Under the pieces are notes generated by a model that saw nothing but the letters and a program-made list of their open reading frames with translations, was not told where the DNA came from and ran no database searches. Positions 11,332-33,262 of a stretch of DNA of 64,000 bases are shown piece after piece. The stretch spans positions 2,318,001-2,382,000 of the forward strand of contig CAUEEP010000725.1 of NCBI GenBank assembly GCA_958450365.1, given 5' to 3'. The first letter of the stretch is position 1. The number at the start of each line of letters is the position of its first letter. Source of the DNA: Mesorhabditis belari (Eukaryota > Nematoda > Chromadorea > Rhabditida > Rhabditidae). A program made the position numbers and the translations under genes.

Positions 11332-14300
11332 TCTATAGGTTATAGGCCTTTAAAGCTACAGGAAATTAAAGTAAAAAGCTTACAGTAGTGACATACTGCT
11401 ACAGTGCACTGAACCACTCAACATGTAGCAGAACAGTTCAAAGGCTAATGTGAAATACAAAGCGAAAATAAAACTGTGCAAAGCTTGCGAAAACTCACCG
11501 TTCCCTATATTATAGGTCTAGATGCTTGGAACTGTGCTGCTACCTACAGTGCCCCTAAAATTTACTACCCTTGGGCTATCATTCATACCCAGACCTGCCT
11601 TAGCCTACGGTTGGTGGGGTTAGTGTTGCGCGTGTGTAAGCCATATAGCTTTGGTTCGGATTCGCGCTTGCGAAACCCGACCGTTCGCTAGTTAGTCCTG
11701 GCAATAAATAAGCTAAACTTTACTAGCGAAGTAAATAGCTGCCCGTTTCATATTTAGATGATGGTAAACTGAGTTTTTAAAGCAAAAAGCAAAAAGTTTT
11801 TAGTTTTTAAAGCAAAAACTGGTTATATTGTATTGTCTTTTCAGAAAGTGCTTCAATGTCCGTATTGGAACCTTATTAGAACCTTATTAGAACCGTATTG
11901 GAACCGTATTGGAACCGTATTAGATCCAAAAAAGAACCGTATTGGAACCGGCTACTCTCAGATTTCTTCTTTATCGCCTAGATCTAAAAAATTGTTTTCC
12001 CATTTATCTCTGAATATTTTTTACGAGTTTGTTTACAAAATCTCCTTCTCATTTTTATCAATTTTTTTATTGGAAACCAAAACAAATCGCTTTCCAGAGT
12101 AAGGAGGTGTCCTTGTTAAAACATAACCCCCAAAAAATAGGGGGGAAAAAACCTTTTTTAAGGAATTTTCCGTTTTTGAAGCTTTTAAAAGGAATTAAAA
12201 TTAAATAAATTGCCCTTCCACAATTCCTTTTAAAAGGGTTTAAGTTTTTTTCCACTTTTTTTTTTTTTTTATATATATCTTTGAACGATTCCTCAAAAAT
12301 TTGCAAGACGACTTTTTGCTTGATTTTTTTGTTATTAAAAGAACATCGATGACTCATTTTTTTAAAAAAAATAGAAAATCTGATCTTTTCAAAGTAATTT
12401 TATTGAAATGAATTTGTTTTTTTGAATCCAATGTCACTCAAAATAAGCTCAGAAAACAAAATATCCAAATTCAAGACCGAGAGTCGAAAAACTTTGAGAC
12501 CATTTAGCTTAAAAGCTTAAATTTTCCTTATTTCTTTATTTTATGAGATCAAAGTCTAGAGTTCTAGTTTTATTTAAACGATTTAACTTTAACTTTGAAC
12601 TTTAGTTACTAAACACTGATAGAATTTTGTCGGAAATGAGAAATCCCAGTTCAGTTCCAAAGTACAGTCCAGGGCAAAAGAGGTGGTCCCATCGTGTGTA
12701 CAAAAAATCCATATAACATCGGGGAAAAGCGAAAAAAGACGAGATTTCTCCCGTTTTTCTCTCTTTTCCTTCAAGTTTACGACCATTATTTTCTCATCTT
12801 TTTCATTTTCTTTTCTTTCCTTTTCTTTTCTTTGCGGAAACTTTTGGCACCCAAGTTTTGAGTTTCTCTGCCTCTTTTTGAGGAAACGTTTTGCTAAAAA
12901 ATCTCTCTCTCTCGAGTCTCAAGGACTTTGGCCGGACATTAGTACTTTGAGGGAAAATGAATGGATTTGAAAACAAGTTTTTTAATGGTTTTGTTTTGTG
13001 TTTTGATCTTTTATAACTGTTTTCATTTGATAATAAACCGATATTTTGGTAGCTTTGCTTTTTCGTTTTTCAGAAAGAGAATTTTTCCTTGAATAGTTTT
13101 GTCCATTAAACAACTTGCTATTAGAAATGCTGATCTACTAGATTTTTTTTACTTCTAACAAAGTTTGCAAAAGAATCCATTTTAGACTACAGTTTTTAGA
13201 CTACAATATTTACAATTAACTTTTATCTAACTTAAAACCTCTTGTCTGCCTTGTCTCTTGTCTTGTCCAATCTAGTCTCTTGTTTTATTTCATAAATACG
13301 AAATGTAAATTAGTGCAAAGACTCAAATATGTATTAGGTTGTCTATTAGTACCTATTATCTATTAGTACTACGTCTTTCACCCAATTTCATTTTCTAATT
13401 GAATAATCTCAAGCTACCAAAATGAAACACGATTTTTTTCATTAGATAACCCAATAATTTCTCTTGAAAATCACTTTTGAAAGCTTCTGAGAAGCTTTGT
13501 TTTGAAAGATATTCATTAGCAAAAAGTCGAGTGTTCAAAAGCGATAAGGTCCAATGATTTGAACCGTTTCTGCCAATGAAACCTTGATGACTCTGGACCT
13601 TTAATGACTTTTTGATGACTCTTGACCCTCAGCTTATTGTTTTAGTAGTTTCCGTTTAGTAGCATAGTTTCCGGGTATTTTGAACGGGTCGTCACGCTTT
13701 GAAGGCCTATAACTTTGTCCAGAGATCATATTTTCGTTAACTTTTTATATCATTGTACAGAGGACATTTCAGGGTTTTAAATGGTACCAAATAGAGTTTG
13801 ATTCGATTTTTCATTCCCATGCAAACCAGGCTACACGACAGTTGGATAGGCATTTGCTCAGAGTTGGCTCTGATTCCCTTGGACTGGATTATCCAATCAA
13901 GCTTTATTTGGTGTTATTTGAAAGCCTAAAATGATTATTCTAAAATACATTATTTAAAAATGAGAAAAAGTAAACGGTAAACGTTTATAATGAAAGAAAC
14001 CATTTGTTATTTATAAGTTTGACTTTTGGTAGTTTGAAACTCGTTTATTTAGATAATGAAAGCAAGGGTGCAAGAATTAGTACTCAAACTAATAGTACCG
14101 CTCAAACTAATAGTACTAATAATACTAATAGTACTCCTAATCTTAGCAGAATCAAAATATCAGTCCCTTGAAGTTGAAACTTTCGAAATGCTAAAATCTA
14201 TTCTGAAGACTTTTCTATTTGAGTCCTGAAATCTTACTGAAAATGAAAAAGCGTGTTATTTTGCTCAGAAGACTCAAATTTATGTCCCAATGAATCATCG

Positions 14301-14752
14301 AGGATTTCCTTCAACTAAAAAGCGATTGAATTTTTGTAAAAGAGTCGAGGAACGGGTGGAGCCACCTTTTTTCATTTCGCAATTGTTCCCCTCTTCCGTT
14401 TTTCTCTTTTACTTTCTTCTTCTTTGACCCCGAGCGCCACGTGGGCTAAACTGCATGTTTTGTAAGGTTTTCAAGTAAAAAATTGTGTCGAAAGAATTAC
14501 GAATCTTTTTTGAGTCTTTGAACCTTTGTTTATTAAGCGCAGTGGTAAAAGCGCAGTGAGTTTATTAGTCATTTCATTGAGTTGGACACGAAATATGTTG
14601 TCAAAGAACTTCGGTGTTGCTGAACTTGGCTTAAACCATTTTTAAACCATTTAATTGTTTCAAAGTTTTAAGCCTTCTATCGCTTTTCAATCGTGAATTT
14701 TCTGAAAACTTTTGAAAGCTGTACTTTTTTCAGTTTTAGTTTTAGTCCAGTT
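11332..14752. other. Intergenic; no gene seen
   Basis: AT-rich with long T-runs and the minisatellite at 11869-11951. Open frames at 11833-12970 are low-complexity (poly-Phe/Ser/Lys) with no domain and are not called. Confidence 0.55.
11869..11951. repeat. Short tandem repeat, about 10-bp unit
   Basis: Imperfect tandem copies of attggaaccg / attagaacct, about eight units. Confidence 0.75.
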
Positions 14753-14922
14753 ATCCCGCGACACAGCTCACAGTTTTAGTCCTTTTTGAATCGTTTCCCA
14801 CGTCTACTTTCAGAAACTATTTCAAAACCTAATCGAATAATATCCAGAAAACAGGTATTTTAAACTAAAAGCCAAGCTTTATTCTTCAAAAAGGACTAGA
14901 ACTGTGAGCTGTGTCGCGGGAT
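14753..14922. mobile_element. Palindromic MITE
   Basis: Terminal inverted repeats of about 38 bp (atcccgcgacacagctcaca at the left, its complement at the right ending gtgtcgcgggat) enclose about 95 bp. Non-coding. Confidence 0.75.
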
Positions 14923-17900
14923 ACTTTGACCTTTCTCATTTCTTTTATTTCTTTTCCTCATTAACTCTCAAAACGTTATCCCTTTTTTGAAAAGACCTCC
15001 ATGCATGTGATTGAAACAAAACGGGGGAAAAGCCAGGGTAAAAAGTGGAGAATGACGAAGGAGCAATGATTTTGAGGATTGGGAAAAAGGGGACAAACAC
15101 GGGGCATTGTAACAGATGGATTGGGGGATCGGCTAACAGAAATGAGAAGGAAAGGGAAAGAGAGAGAGGAAACTGGGATATGTAGTAGAAAATATTGCAC
15201 ATAGGAGAGTTTATCTGATCAGTTTGGCTAACGATCAGTCTTTGTAAATTAAAGAGTTTTGTTACTTTTACCTTTACTGACTTTTACTGGGATCCAATGT
15301 TTTCAATCTGAACTAACGTTTCTTTTAATTATCGAATCCGAATTTGTTTTTTGCTGAATTAAGTCAATCATTAATCAAAAGTTTAATTCTTGATCTCCTC
15401 ATCAAGATATGCCAGGAATTCTTTGAGACAAAGTTTTGAGACAAAGACAAAGACAAAGACAAAGACAAAGACAAAGATAAAGATAAAGAAAAGCTTTTTT
15501 CTTTAGACGATTACCTCCGATTATTCATTGAAAAGCTCTTCCTCTTCCTTATTTTTTCGACTTTTACTCTAATTTCCTTACTGTACTATTGACAAATGAA
15601 GTTTCATTGAAAAATTCATTAAATTAAATGTAAATTATCCAAATCTGTAACTTAACTGTAACTGTAATCTGTAAATCCATAATCCTAAACTCAATTTATT
15701 GTAATCTTTAACTCAAGGATGATTGCCTCGAATCGGGACAATTTTCTTGAATTTCAAATATATCTAATTGTATCTAGTTAATTGTAAACAATAATTTTGC
15801 CCAACTGTTCTAAAACTCACGTAGACCCCACGTGCACTAAGAGATAATGTCTACAAAGATTCAGAGCCCAAGGCACCAAAGAGGCTGCGAGCAAAGAGTG
15901 CACTCTAGTGCTGTATGGTGTGTTGTGCATCGGGTGGCTTCCTTTCCCCTTCTCACAATCCCATAACCAAAAGCTCCTTGGCCAATCTCTCCTTTCTCAT
16001 CCCTCTCCACATCAAGTGTCCCATTCTCTTCATTTCCTCATTCTCTCTAAATCCTCTCGATCCTCATTGATCTATTCCCATTCTTGTGTATTCCATCGTC
16101 CCACCCTTTCCCCCGGAAAACAGAAAATCCTTTGCCCCACCCCGATGTGCTACCACGAGAAAAAGCGCCCATTTTTCAAAAGATCATCAATTTTTTGCTT
16201 ATTCAGAAATGGTTAATTGGATTTTGATTGATCTTAGGTGTTTTGCTACGCTTTTAAGCTGAAGAAAATTTTGTACAAGACGATTTTTCATATCCCTACC
16301 AATTATGACCCACCTTTTTAGTGTTCTATATAGATATACCCATATATCCATTGTTCTTTATACATTATCTTCATGTACTTTATATTATTCTAATACTGTA
16401 GCTTGAGCAAATTTCCTTCTCAAGTACTTGAGAATGTGAGAATGTAAAGAATGTGATCATTTTAGGCCATTTTCGTCGACTTAACCTAGAATTTTACTAC
16501 TCAATTTCAATTTTTCCAAACCAAAGCTCATAAGTAATAGCTTATCTTGTCCTAAATGCTCAGGTAAAAGTTCATTTTTAGATTTACTTTAAAATTTTAG
16601 CCTTTCAAGAGTCAGAACAAGTTTATTAGTGCCTTAGTTAGCTTAAGCAGTAGGCTAAATTCTAGTATTCTAGTTGCTTTTAGAAACAAACTGCTTATGG
16701 AGATGATATTCAAACATTTATCTTTCAAAATCCCATCGAATCAATCACCGAACATCATCTCCGAAAAATGATTGCAATCCTTGACAACCCACGCCAATCA
16801 AAGCCTTGAGATTCCTGGGGTCAATGTGTTTTTTGATGAACTTTTTCTGAGACTTTTCTTATCCTTTCCCACTTTTTTCTCTTGTCCACCCCAAGGCCAA
16901 ATGCTTTTTTCTATCAAAGCTAACACCTATCCATTTAGAACGTTCGCGAAAGTTTTTCCACGCTTTTTTTGTCGAGCGGAGGTTTCGTTTTTTGACCCCA
17001 GGAGAGATTGCAATTGCCCGATCACAACTTGGATCTTCCTTTTTTTAGCTTTTAGCGTTTTGGGTCTAGATTTATGGTCTGATTTTGTTTGATTTTAATA
17101 TTTAAGTAATTTAGAATCTTGTCAGACTGAGATGTTTTTGAAGAAACTTGATCAAAATATTTTTCGAAAGAAAATGACTTTCTTTTGAACTCTGGCTAAT
17201 CTTTAAGAAAAAAGATAGCAAGAAACCAAATTTGGGATTTAATTGATGGTTTTAAGAGACTTTTTGCTTTTAGTTGTGCATCCATCCAATGAGATTGACC
17301 TTATTCACCTATGAGCCTCTGGATCTTTACAAGAAAAAGTATAAAGATAAGGGATTTAATTCAAAAGCAATCCTTTAATTCAAAAATCGATTTGATTCAA
17401 TACCAATGGACATGACTTACATAAAAACTTGTTTTAAAATATAAGTCGAAGTAAAAAAACACTTCTTAATCCATTGCTAAAGTAGCGTTCGGCAGTATTC
17501 CTTTTAAAATATCACTAAATTTAGTAATGTGTTGTAGATTTGATAAATTTAAATGTATTAAATAATTCAAATGCAACATAACCAACTCATCTAACTATAA
17601 GTAGATCAAAATCTTCCTATCATTTACTCATTAATGAACCTTGACCTAGAAAAAAAGTACCGCATCGCTCTCTATCGATCAAAAGTAAATAGAGATGAAA
17701 GGAATGAAAGAGAATCGTTTTTGCGTACGATATTTTCCTCTGAATTCCTCTTATTACCAATGCACGTGCAAGGTTTTCTTTTGATTTGCCATCAAATTGA
17801 AAAGGAAAAAACGGGAGAAAAGAAATGAAATGGGAGGCGGCTCTTGTTTGTCTGTTTGTGGCGGAGAGTAAAGTGCATTTTGACTCTTGATTCCCAACAA

Positions 17901-18599
17901 TCCTCTTAATTCTTTTTTAATTTAACTACAATTAATTTTCCTCTTAAGAACTGAAACTTTCTTAATTACATTTTCCTTTTTCAATGGGAATCATTTTTCA
18001 AAAGGATCCAAATAAATCCAACTAACCATTAAAGTCATAAGAAGCCATTTTCCAAAAGATTAGGCTCATATTAAACCAATCAAAAGACGCCTCTTTGCCT
18101 CCTCTACAACATTTTCTTTAATAAAAAAAGACGGAAGCTTAAATCCAATGAGAAAAACGACTCTTTATGTGCGTTTTTAGATTCTTGAATCTTTTAGATA
18201 CCTTGCGAATCGCTGTTTTTGAAGATATTCAATTATTCAATTGAAACACGAGTTATCCATTCAGCTGATTAAATGAATATCTTAAAAAGAGTGGCGAAGC
18301 CAGTTAAATTTGTATTTAGGCAAGCGTTTTTCGCAGCAAATTTTCAATTTAGAAGCTGAATATCTTATCTATTATTATCTAAAAGATCCAAATTATTTTC
18401 TATGTGGTTTAAACCCTTTAAGTACTAGAGACTATTGATCTTGGAATAATAATTATTTCGATAATTTTTAACAAATAATTCTTCATGGATCAAATTATTT
18501 TTGGATAATGACATTCTAAAATGCACTATCTTTTTGCTTGCGTATTTAAAGGAGAACATAATTATTTTGCAACCACTTTCATTTTCGTTTCAATTTTTC
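14923..18599. other. Intergenic; microsatellite, no gene seen
   Basis: Bases 15427-15488 are an (ACAAAG)n microsatellite grading into ATAAAG. C/T-rich sequence at 15930-16130 yields long chance open frames. No exon chain could be built on either strand. Confidence 0.5.
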
Positions 18600-18844
18600 G
18601 GGGGTGGCTACTTTGCGTCAAATCTTTTGCGCAACTAGATCTTTGCGCAACTCACCATAACTTTTTTCTAAGTGACACAATATGTTTTTGGTTTCATTTT
18701 GAAGATCTCAATAAGTGCAACAAAATGAAACCGACATCATAAAGATTGGTCCACTTAGAAAAAAGTTATGGCGAGTTGCGCAAACGATCCAGTTGCACAA
18801 ATGACCCTGTTGCGCAAATAGAAGGGCGGAAATTAGCCTACCCC
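18600..18844. mobile_element. Palindromic MITE, family D copy 1
   Basis: Ends read ggggtggctactttgcg and its inverse (gcctacccc). The arms contain repeated ttgcgcaac words and an inner pair ccataactttttt / aaaaaagttatgg. Relatives are at 48747-48980 and 49156-49293 inside an intron of the guanylate cyclase. Confidence 0.75.
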
Positions 18845-19529
18845 TAATTTCGAAATCAACTTCAATACATCTTGACTAATAACTAAAAATAATGTTTCAT
18901 CGTCTTTCCCAGTTCATTCCCGATAAGTTGAGACATCAAATTTTATTTCATTTCCTCGTGACTCATTCCAAAGTGTTCTTTCTTTTGATACAAGCAAGCA
19001 TTTCGCTTTTTTTTTCGACTGAAATCTATTTTTGTTATTGGCATCAAACCAAATAAACACCCAATCACCCCACAAAATGGGAAAGGAAAAGGAAAGGGAA
19101 AGAGAATGAACGATGCCCTATGTATTGGTCAGACAATACGGGAATCTGTCTATTTTGCTATCGATTTCAATATATATTCAGCTCTCACCAATCTAGTATT
19201 ACTTTTAGTAGAAGTATTTGTTAGTTAGTAAAATATCAATTGGTTTTAATTCATTTTGAGCTGTGATCCAATCAATGCCTATTTCTGCGCGGGTTTCGTA
19301 CTTGAATAGCTTATTAAAGCTTATTTATAGCCAAAAAAAGCTTATTAAAGGACTCTAAAACTTATTGAAATCCAGCGCACAAGCTATTATTCATTTTTCA
19401 CTTTTCAATTTTTCTCTCGATTGAAAAACCAAACAATTCCTGATCTTGGAAATTGTTAATTCTCCTCTCCTAGCTTCCTCTACCTTCATACAGTTATTTA
19501 TAGCTTAAGGGGGGAGAAGAGCGGCGCCG

Positions 19530-19589
<60 letters not shown>

Positions 19590-20163
19590 CCCCCAATAGC
19601 TAGCCAACTTTACCATAAGTCTAACAAATATTAAAGAATATTCAGTTAATCAACTGTCCACATTATTCCATTCCCATTCTTTGTGTGCATTGAAGCCAGC
19701 AGTGCTCAATTTACTCATTCAACGTTTAAATCGTTGTCGTTTTTGAAATCTTATATTAAACTTAATTCCAAACTTTATAATTTCCTAGAAAAACAATTTC
19801 CAATCCTTTTTACTTTTTTTGACTCACTAAAGTGCCTCAAAAAGTCCTCAAATTGCTCTTTTTCGTCTCTAAATCATCATTCCATCTTTCTGTCAGATCT
19901 TTCTGATAATCGTCTTGATAATCTCTCCAATCAAAGCCAAAACTTCTTTTTGTATTCCAAAAATCTTTTCAATATTTTGTACGATTGGGTGGTGCCACCT
20001 TCAGCTGTTCTCGGTCAGACCATTTTGTGTTTTTTGTTTTTTTCTGAAATGTCGAACGAAATTTAGACGACTTCAAATCAAGATCCATATCGGTGAGGGA
20101 AAAGCGACCAATCTTGAGGAGAATTAGAGAAACAAAGGCGCGAGATTGAAAAAAAAAGGAAAA
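18845..20163. other. Upstream region of the acyl-CoA synthetase gene
   Basis: No gene seen. Bases 19530-19587 are 58 consecutive A residues followed by seven C (19588-19594), either a real homopolymer or an assembly artefact. The 127-codon open frame at 19683-20066 has no domain and probably lies in promoter or 5'-UTR sequence. The promoter itself cannot be placed. Confidence 0.5.
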
Positions 20164-28975
<8,812 letters not shown>

Positions 28976-28987
28976 GGTAAATGAGAA

Positions 28988-29032
28988 ATGGATAATGGAT
29001 AATGGAAAATGGATAATGGATAATGGATAATG
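28988..29032. repeat. Tandem repeat just after the ACSL stop
   Basis: About seven imperfect copies of ggataat(gg), immediately 3' of the coding region and presumably in the 3' UTR. Confidence 0.7.
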
Positions 29033-29165
29033 AAAGTGAAACCAAAGTCGGATAGAATTAGATATTGTATACTTCCGTTTAAAACCAACAAATGCACGAA
29101 TCGTTAAATCAAGAGCCTACTGTAATAGGTTACAAGATCTTTCACTAACAATAAGTTAAGATCTT

Positions 29166-29861
29166 AAGGTGTTCAGAAAGTCTTTTCGTTCCTTTTTTTA
29201 CTTCCGTTTAAAACCAACAAATGCACCAATTAAACTACGGTTTCTTTCATTAGAAAGGTCAATCATTTTTCTGCAAAATGACATTAAAACGGGTTTAAAA
29301 TGTCTTATGTCTGCATTTTTTTGGAAGCGTGAAGTCGGGTAGTCAAGAAGAGCAATGGCTCGATGATGCGGTTTAGACATTTGAAATCGAGAGTAAAGCT
29401 ATCCTTTCCGCTAGCTCAAGCACAACCTAAAAGTGAGCTGGACTAGGTCACTCTAGGTCTGGCTTCTGGCTGAATTAGGAACTTGTGCATCAGGGCTGTG
29501 GCAAGCCAGATAGAGCGTTCTGGTCTGGTTTCTGAAGGATCCAAGAGCTTGTTATCGGTTGTAGGAAACATATCTTCGTGTCAATAAATAAAAGATAGAG
29601 CACAAAAAGTTTGGTATCTAGCCAAGTTTTCAGCGAAATACATTCAGTCAATTTCTTCGTAGAGATTTTTATAGATTTTTACGAAAGCCATGTGTTTCAC
29701 TCTCGAATTTGCTTGAAAATGAACCAAAATTGACTTAAAAAAGATGGGAAATTGATCAATAAACACCTTTTATTTAGAGGAAACTATAGTTTAATTGATG
29801 AATTCGTTATTTTTCAACAGAAGTAGGAAAAAGAAATGAAAAGACTTTCTAAAAAGTCTAA
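29166..29861. mobile_element. Family B mariner-like element, copy 2, carrying a nested insertion
   Basis: Ends aaggtgttcagaaagtcttt and inverse of tagactttttagaaagtctt. Relative to copy 1 it is interrupted at about 29395-29570 by dispersed repeat C (taaagctatcctttccgct...). The preceding 100 bp (29066-29165) also match the sequence before copy 1 (22145-22239). Confidence 0.65.
29397..29550. repeat. Dispersed repeat C, copy 1
   Basis: Starts taaagctatcctttccgct and matches 31999-32200 almost base for base at first (ctcaagcacaacctaaaagt), then more loosely (ctggcttctggctgaatta). It is inserted in family B copy 2. Confidence 0.7.
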
Positions 29862-30969
29862 TACAATTAGATAGATGGATTTAAAAAGTGACTATGAAAG
29901 GAAAGTGACTGTGGAAACATTGTACGTTATCCTAATCAACACTTTTCAGCTTCCAATTGACAAGTTTCAATCTCATTTTCCGGAGCTCAACAAATTCAAA
30001 CTCAAATTTGCAAATTTTCAAATTCTTTTGAACTTTTTGTACGCTTTATAGCAAATTGTTTTATTCATCGACGAGATTTCAAAAAAATCTTTTTTAGCTT
30101 TTTTCGTGAAGACTTCTTTCGTTCAAAAAGGGTACTTTTAGTCAAAACCTGTGAGTCTTTTCAAACTCTCAAATCTTGTGTCTTCAAATTTTCTATTGTA
30201 ATTTAATTCTTGATTCTCAAGTCTTTTTTTTTTCTTTTATCTGTGTTCTCCCAATCATTGGTGCCTGATCGATTTTCCTATTGTGAGAGATTTTCCCATG
30301 CTCAATCCAAAACCCTTGTTGTTAGCCTTGGCTGAGCGCCAAATTTTACTCTGAATCCCATAGATTTTGCGCATTTTAGTGTATTTGTTTTGTCGTACAG
30401 GTTAATAAATACATTTTGTTTTGGATTTTGAAGATAACTTGTTTCACTCGATTTGAGGGTGTTGCAAGATGAGTGAGAGAAGGGAAGGGCTTTCTGGAAT
30501 CGTTCAGAATCATCATAAAAGCAAAAGACAAGGTTGACAAGGTTGAAAAAAGACAGGTTTGATTAGTTCTAGAAAACTAATCAAACCATCAGTTTCCATT
30601 TAATTAGCTCGATTCAATGAAAAGCTCAATATTCAATGACACTGAAATCGGCCGTTTGAATGAAAGCCCAATGAAAGCCTTGTTTTGACAACAAGTTTTT
30701 GGTATTGAATTTTTGAAATTAAATAAGGCAACGGGTTTTTTTCAATTACAAAATTACAAAATTCAATTACAATTACTATTTTTATCAAATTATCAGTTTC
30801 AAGAGAGAACAAAACCCTAAATAGAGAAGAGTACTGGGTCACCGTGGAATTTCGAAACGAGAAAATAAAAAGCCTATAGAAAATCGAATGCGGAATCTGA
30901 ATCTGTCATCGAAAACTCACTAGATTTGCTGTGAGTTCAAACTCACTAGGTTTTCCGTGAGTCCATCTC
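29862..30969. other. Intergenic; no gene seen
   Basis: AT-rich, with no supportable exon or repeat. Bases 30895-30965 contain three short tandem-like words (actcactag / gtgag) leading into the foldback repeat. Confidence 0.55.
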
Positions 30970-31275
30970 ACTGCTGAATAGCTCGCAAACGCGAGATTTC
31001 TGGCATTAAAGCAGGCATTCTATTTTGTTTTAATTTATAAATAAAGCAAAATAGTATAAGATTTTGTGAAAATCAAAAATATCTTTATGGAAAATAAAAT
31101 GAGAAGTTTGTTAAGTAGGGGACTCGAACTCGCTACAATAATTCCATCCGTTCCGTAGACAAGCACACTACCCGCTACACCACGACCACCGTTGAAATGG
31201 AAGCGCAAACTCAAGAGTGTAAAGCAAAAACTTCGATGCCAGAAATCTCGCGTTTGCGAGCGATTCAGCAGATTT
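30970..31275. repeat. Foldback repeat with tRNA-like core
   Basis: About 35-bp arms: tgctgaatagctcgcaaacg at the left, inverse at the right, continuing cgagatttctggcat. The loop carries, on the minus strand at about 31118-31196, a tRNA-like block (gtggtgtagcgggtagtgtg ... gcgagttcgagtcccctac). Boxes A and B are convincing but the acceptor stem and T stem do not pair. Confidence 0.62.
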
Positions 31276-31390
31276 TGATTACAGATTCGGTTTCCCCGTT
31301 TGATTTTGTATCAGATGGGGTCTCGAGTGAGGTGGTAGGCGAAGAAAGTGTATATTTAATATAAGCGCCGCCTTATATACGCGCCGCCAC

Positions 31391-31488
31391 GGTGACCTAG
31401 TACTCTTCCCTAGTTGGTCACCTAGTACTCTTCCCTAGTTGGTCAGCTAGTACTCTTCCCTAGTTGGTCAGCTAGTACTCTTCCCTAG
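31391..31488. repeat. 26-bp tandem repeat, about four units
   Basis: Units read ctagtactcttccctagttg plus gtca[cg], nearly identical, so recently amplified. Confidence 0.85.
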
Positions 31489-31532
31489 TAAGAGCGTTGA
31501 TTGCAGTTTTTCTACGCACAATTCACTACAGT

Positions 31533-32541
31533 TCACTCACCAAAATGATGATCACGAACGCATTCACCGAAAGCCGCCTTGAAGCCCCAAAAGCAGACAC
31601 AAATGTTTTCTTGGCAAGTTGTCATCGATCGACAAACCTGAAATAAAGAAGTGAAGGAAGTGGTAGCAAAACTAGATTGAGAGGAGATTGAGCTCCGACC
31701 TTTTGCTTTCTTCCGGGCAATTGCTCTAATCACTGAGCTATCCGGTACCTTAACTTGCCAAGAAGACTGTAAGACAATTAGTTTTCTACTTACAATTTAG
31801 ACTCACCCCGCCAACACCACAAATCCCACCAGCTAGTCCAATGATGGGCCTTTCTAAGCAGATATTTAAAATCTTTAAATAAAAATGCTTTACTTTTATC
31901 TGGCCAATAGATTGGTGCGATTGTTGGCGCTGGAGTGGATTGACGTTTCGGAGTTGTAGTCGTTGCTCTGGCTTTCTCTGGTGCAACAGTGGATGTGGTT
32001 AAAGCTATCCTTTCCGCTAACTCAAGCACAACCTAAAAGTGAACTGGACTAGGTCAGGAGTTACGTTTAGGTCTGGCTTCTGGCTGAATTAAAGACTTGT
32101 GGACCAGGGCTGTGGCAAACCAAACAGCGCGTTCTGGCCTGGTTTCTGAAGGATCCAAGAGCTTGTGAGCGATCAAGCCGCAGTAAAGTTAGGACAAAGC
32201 CAGAAGCTATGCCAAGATCTTGACCTTGGCTTGAGCCTTTGCCGAACAAATCCGCAGAAAATTTACCGGTTCAACACATTGAGCAGCCAACTTCTTCATT
32301 CCCTCAACACATAAACAAATGCCGTCTAAAAATTAATGAGATGCAAAGAGAAATCTCGAATTTCATTTTTACCGATACACGCAGAGTCACCAACACAACG
32401 CTCACCGTAAGAACATGATTCTTCGGGTAGTGCTGAAAAAAAAGAAATTTCGGTTTTGAGTAAAATTAGAGTACCGTTTTCAGCGTTCAAAAAATTTAGA
32501 TATTCGAATAAAATAATTAATATATAGGATAAGTTTTTCAT
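31533..32541 (-). CDS. Secreted cysteine-rich protein with two EB-like modules (6 exons, 158 aa)
   Basis: Exons on the minus strand in order: 32475-32541, 32373-32432, 32267-32325, 31894-32032, 31807-31853, 31533-31637; phases agree and the sum is 159 codons with stop. Exons 1-2 give a signal peptide (MKNLSYILIILFEYLNFLNA). Then comes a cysteine module (CSYGERCVGDSACIDGICLC...QC), a Thr/Pro-rich linker (TTTTPKRQSTPAPT) and a second module (GGICGVGGVCRSMTTC, then CVCFWGFKAAFGECV). The C-x4-C-x4/5-C-x-C-x(n)-C spacing resembles nematode EB modules (Pfam EB), found in extracellular proteins of unknown role. The exon-4 acceptor lies in a dispersed repeat and is less certain. Exon 6 could also splice on at gtgagt (31540) instead of ending at TGA. 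A tRNA-like repeat sits in intron 5. Confidence 0.72.
31640..31780 (-). repeat. tRNA-like cassette T1 (EB gene intron 5)
   Basis: On the minus strand: cttggcaagttaaggtaccg, gatagctcagtgattagagc, gcaaaaggtcggagctcaat. It shares its left flank, A-box region and gcaaaaggtcg word with cassettes T2 (48270-48375) and T3 (49715-49835). Degenerate; not a standard cloverleaf. Confidence 0.55.
31999..32200. repeat. Dispersed repeat C, copy 2 (in EB gene exon 4/intron 3)
   Basis: Matches 29397-29550. The first 34 bp lie within exon 4 of the EB gene on the opposite strand and supply its cttttag acceptor. Confidence 0.65.
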
Positions 32542-33262
32542 TTGGGCTTTTGGGAAAAGAAATGGGCTCATTTTCCCTCAAAAAAGGGGTTTTCCTTTTA
32601 CGTGAGCGCTCGATGACAGCTAGTTGGCTTTGGGTAAACTTTTGGGGAGAGATCGCATAGTTTTGAGGAGAAAAAAGGATTTCTGAGAAGTAGATGCTAG
32701 AATTTTCGAAACAAGTGCTTACCTTTGAATACTTTTTCACCTTCTCATTTAAAGTCTAACTACAGAAATCCAGAGCACTTGATCAAAACAAAAAACCCAT
32801 CAAACCGTTATCGCTACATTGTTCGCCGGAAATACAATGCATTACATACCATTTGATCCACCCTATAAGACTTGATGGATCAAGGATCAAATAGCCAAGG
32901 ATCCAGAAATATTATTGTAGCTAGCCTTTTATGAAGCTATGAAGCTAACAGTAAGCTTTAAATCCTCTTACTACCCGTGACCTTTGAAAAACGAGACCAA
33001 CTCCACCTTATAGAATCGACTGCGCTGATTCTGAATCCGTTTTCAGGTTTACTCTCGGGGCCTGTAACGCAAGATATCTGGTTTCCAAGTTTTAGGTCCC
33101 TCTACTTGAGTTCTGTGCAGAAAAGTCAGAGATTTTCTGTGATTTATTCACTTTTTACATCACAATTTATGATTTCTCGCATTTTGTCTCCCTGATTTTC
33201 GTTCTCGCTTTTCCATTGTGTTTAGATCGTATGTAGAGATATCGTTTTTGATCACTTCTTTA
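32542..33262. other. 5' flank of the EB gene; no other gene seen
   Basis: AT-rich. Open frames on both strands show no domain. The promoter cannot be placed from sequence alone. Confidence 0.5.
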
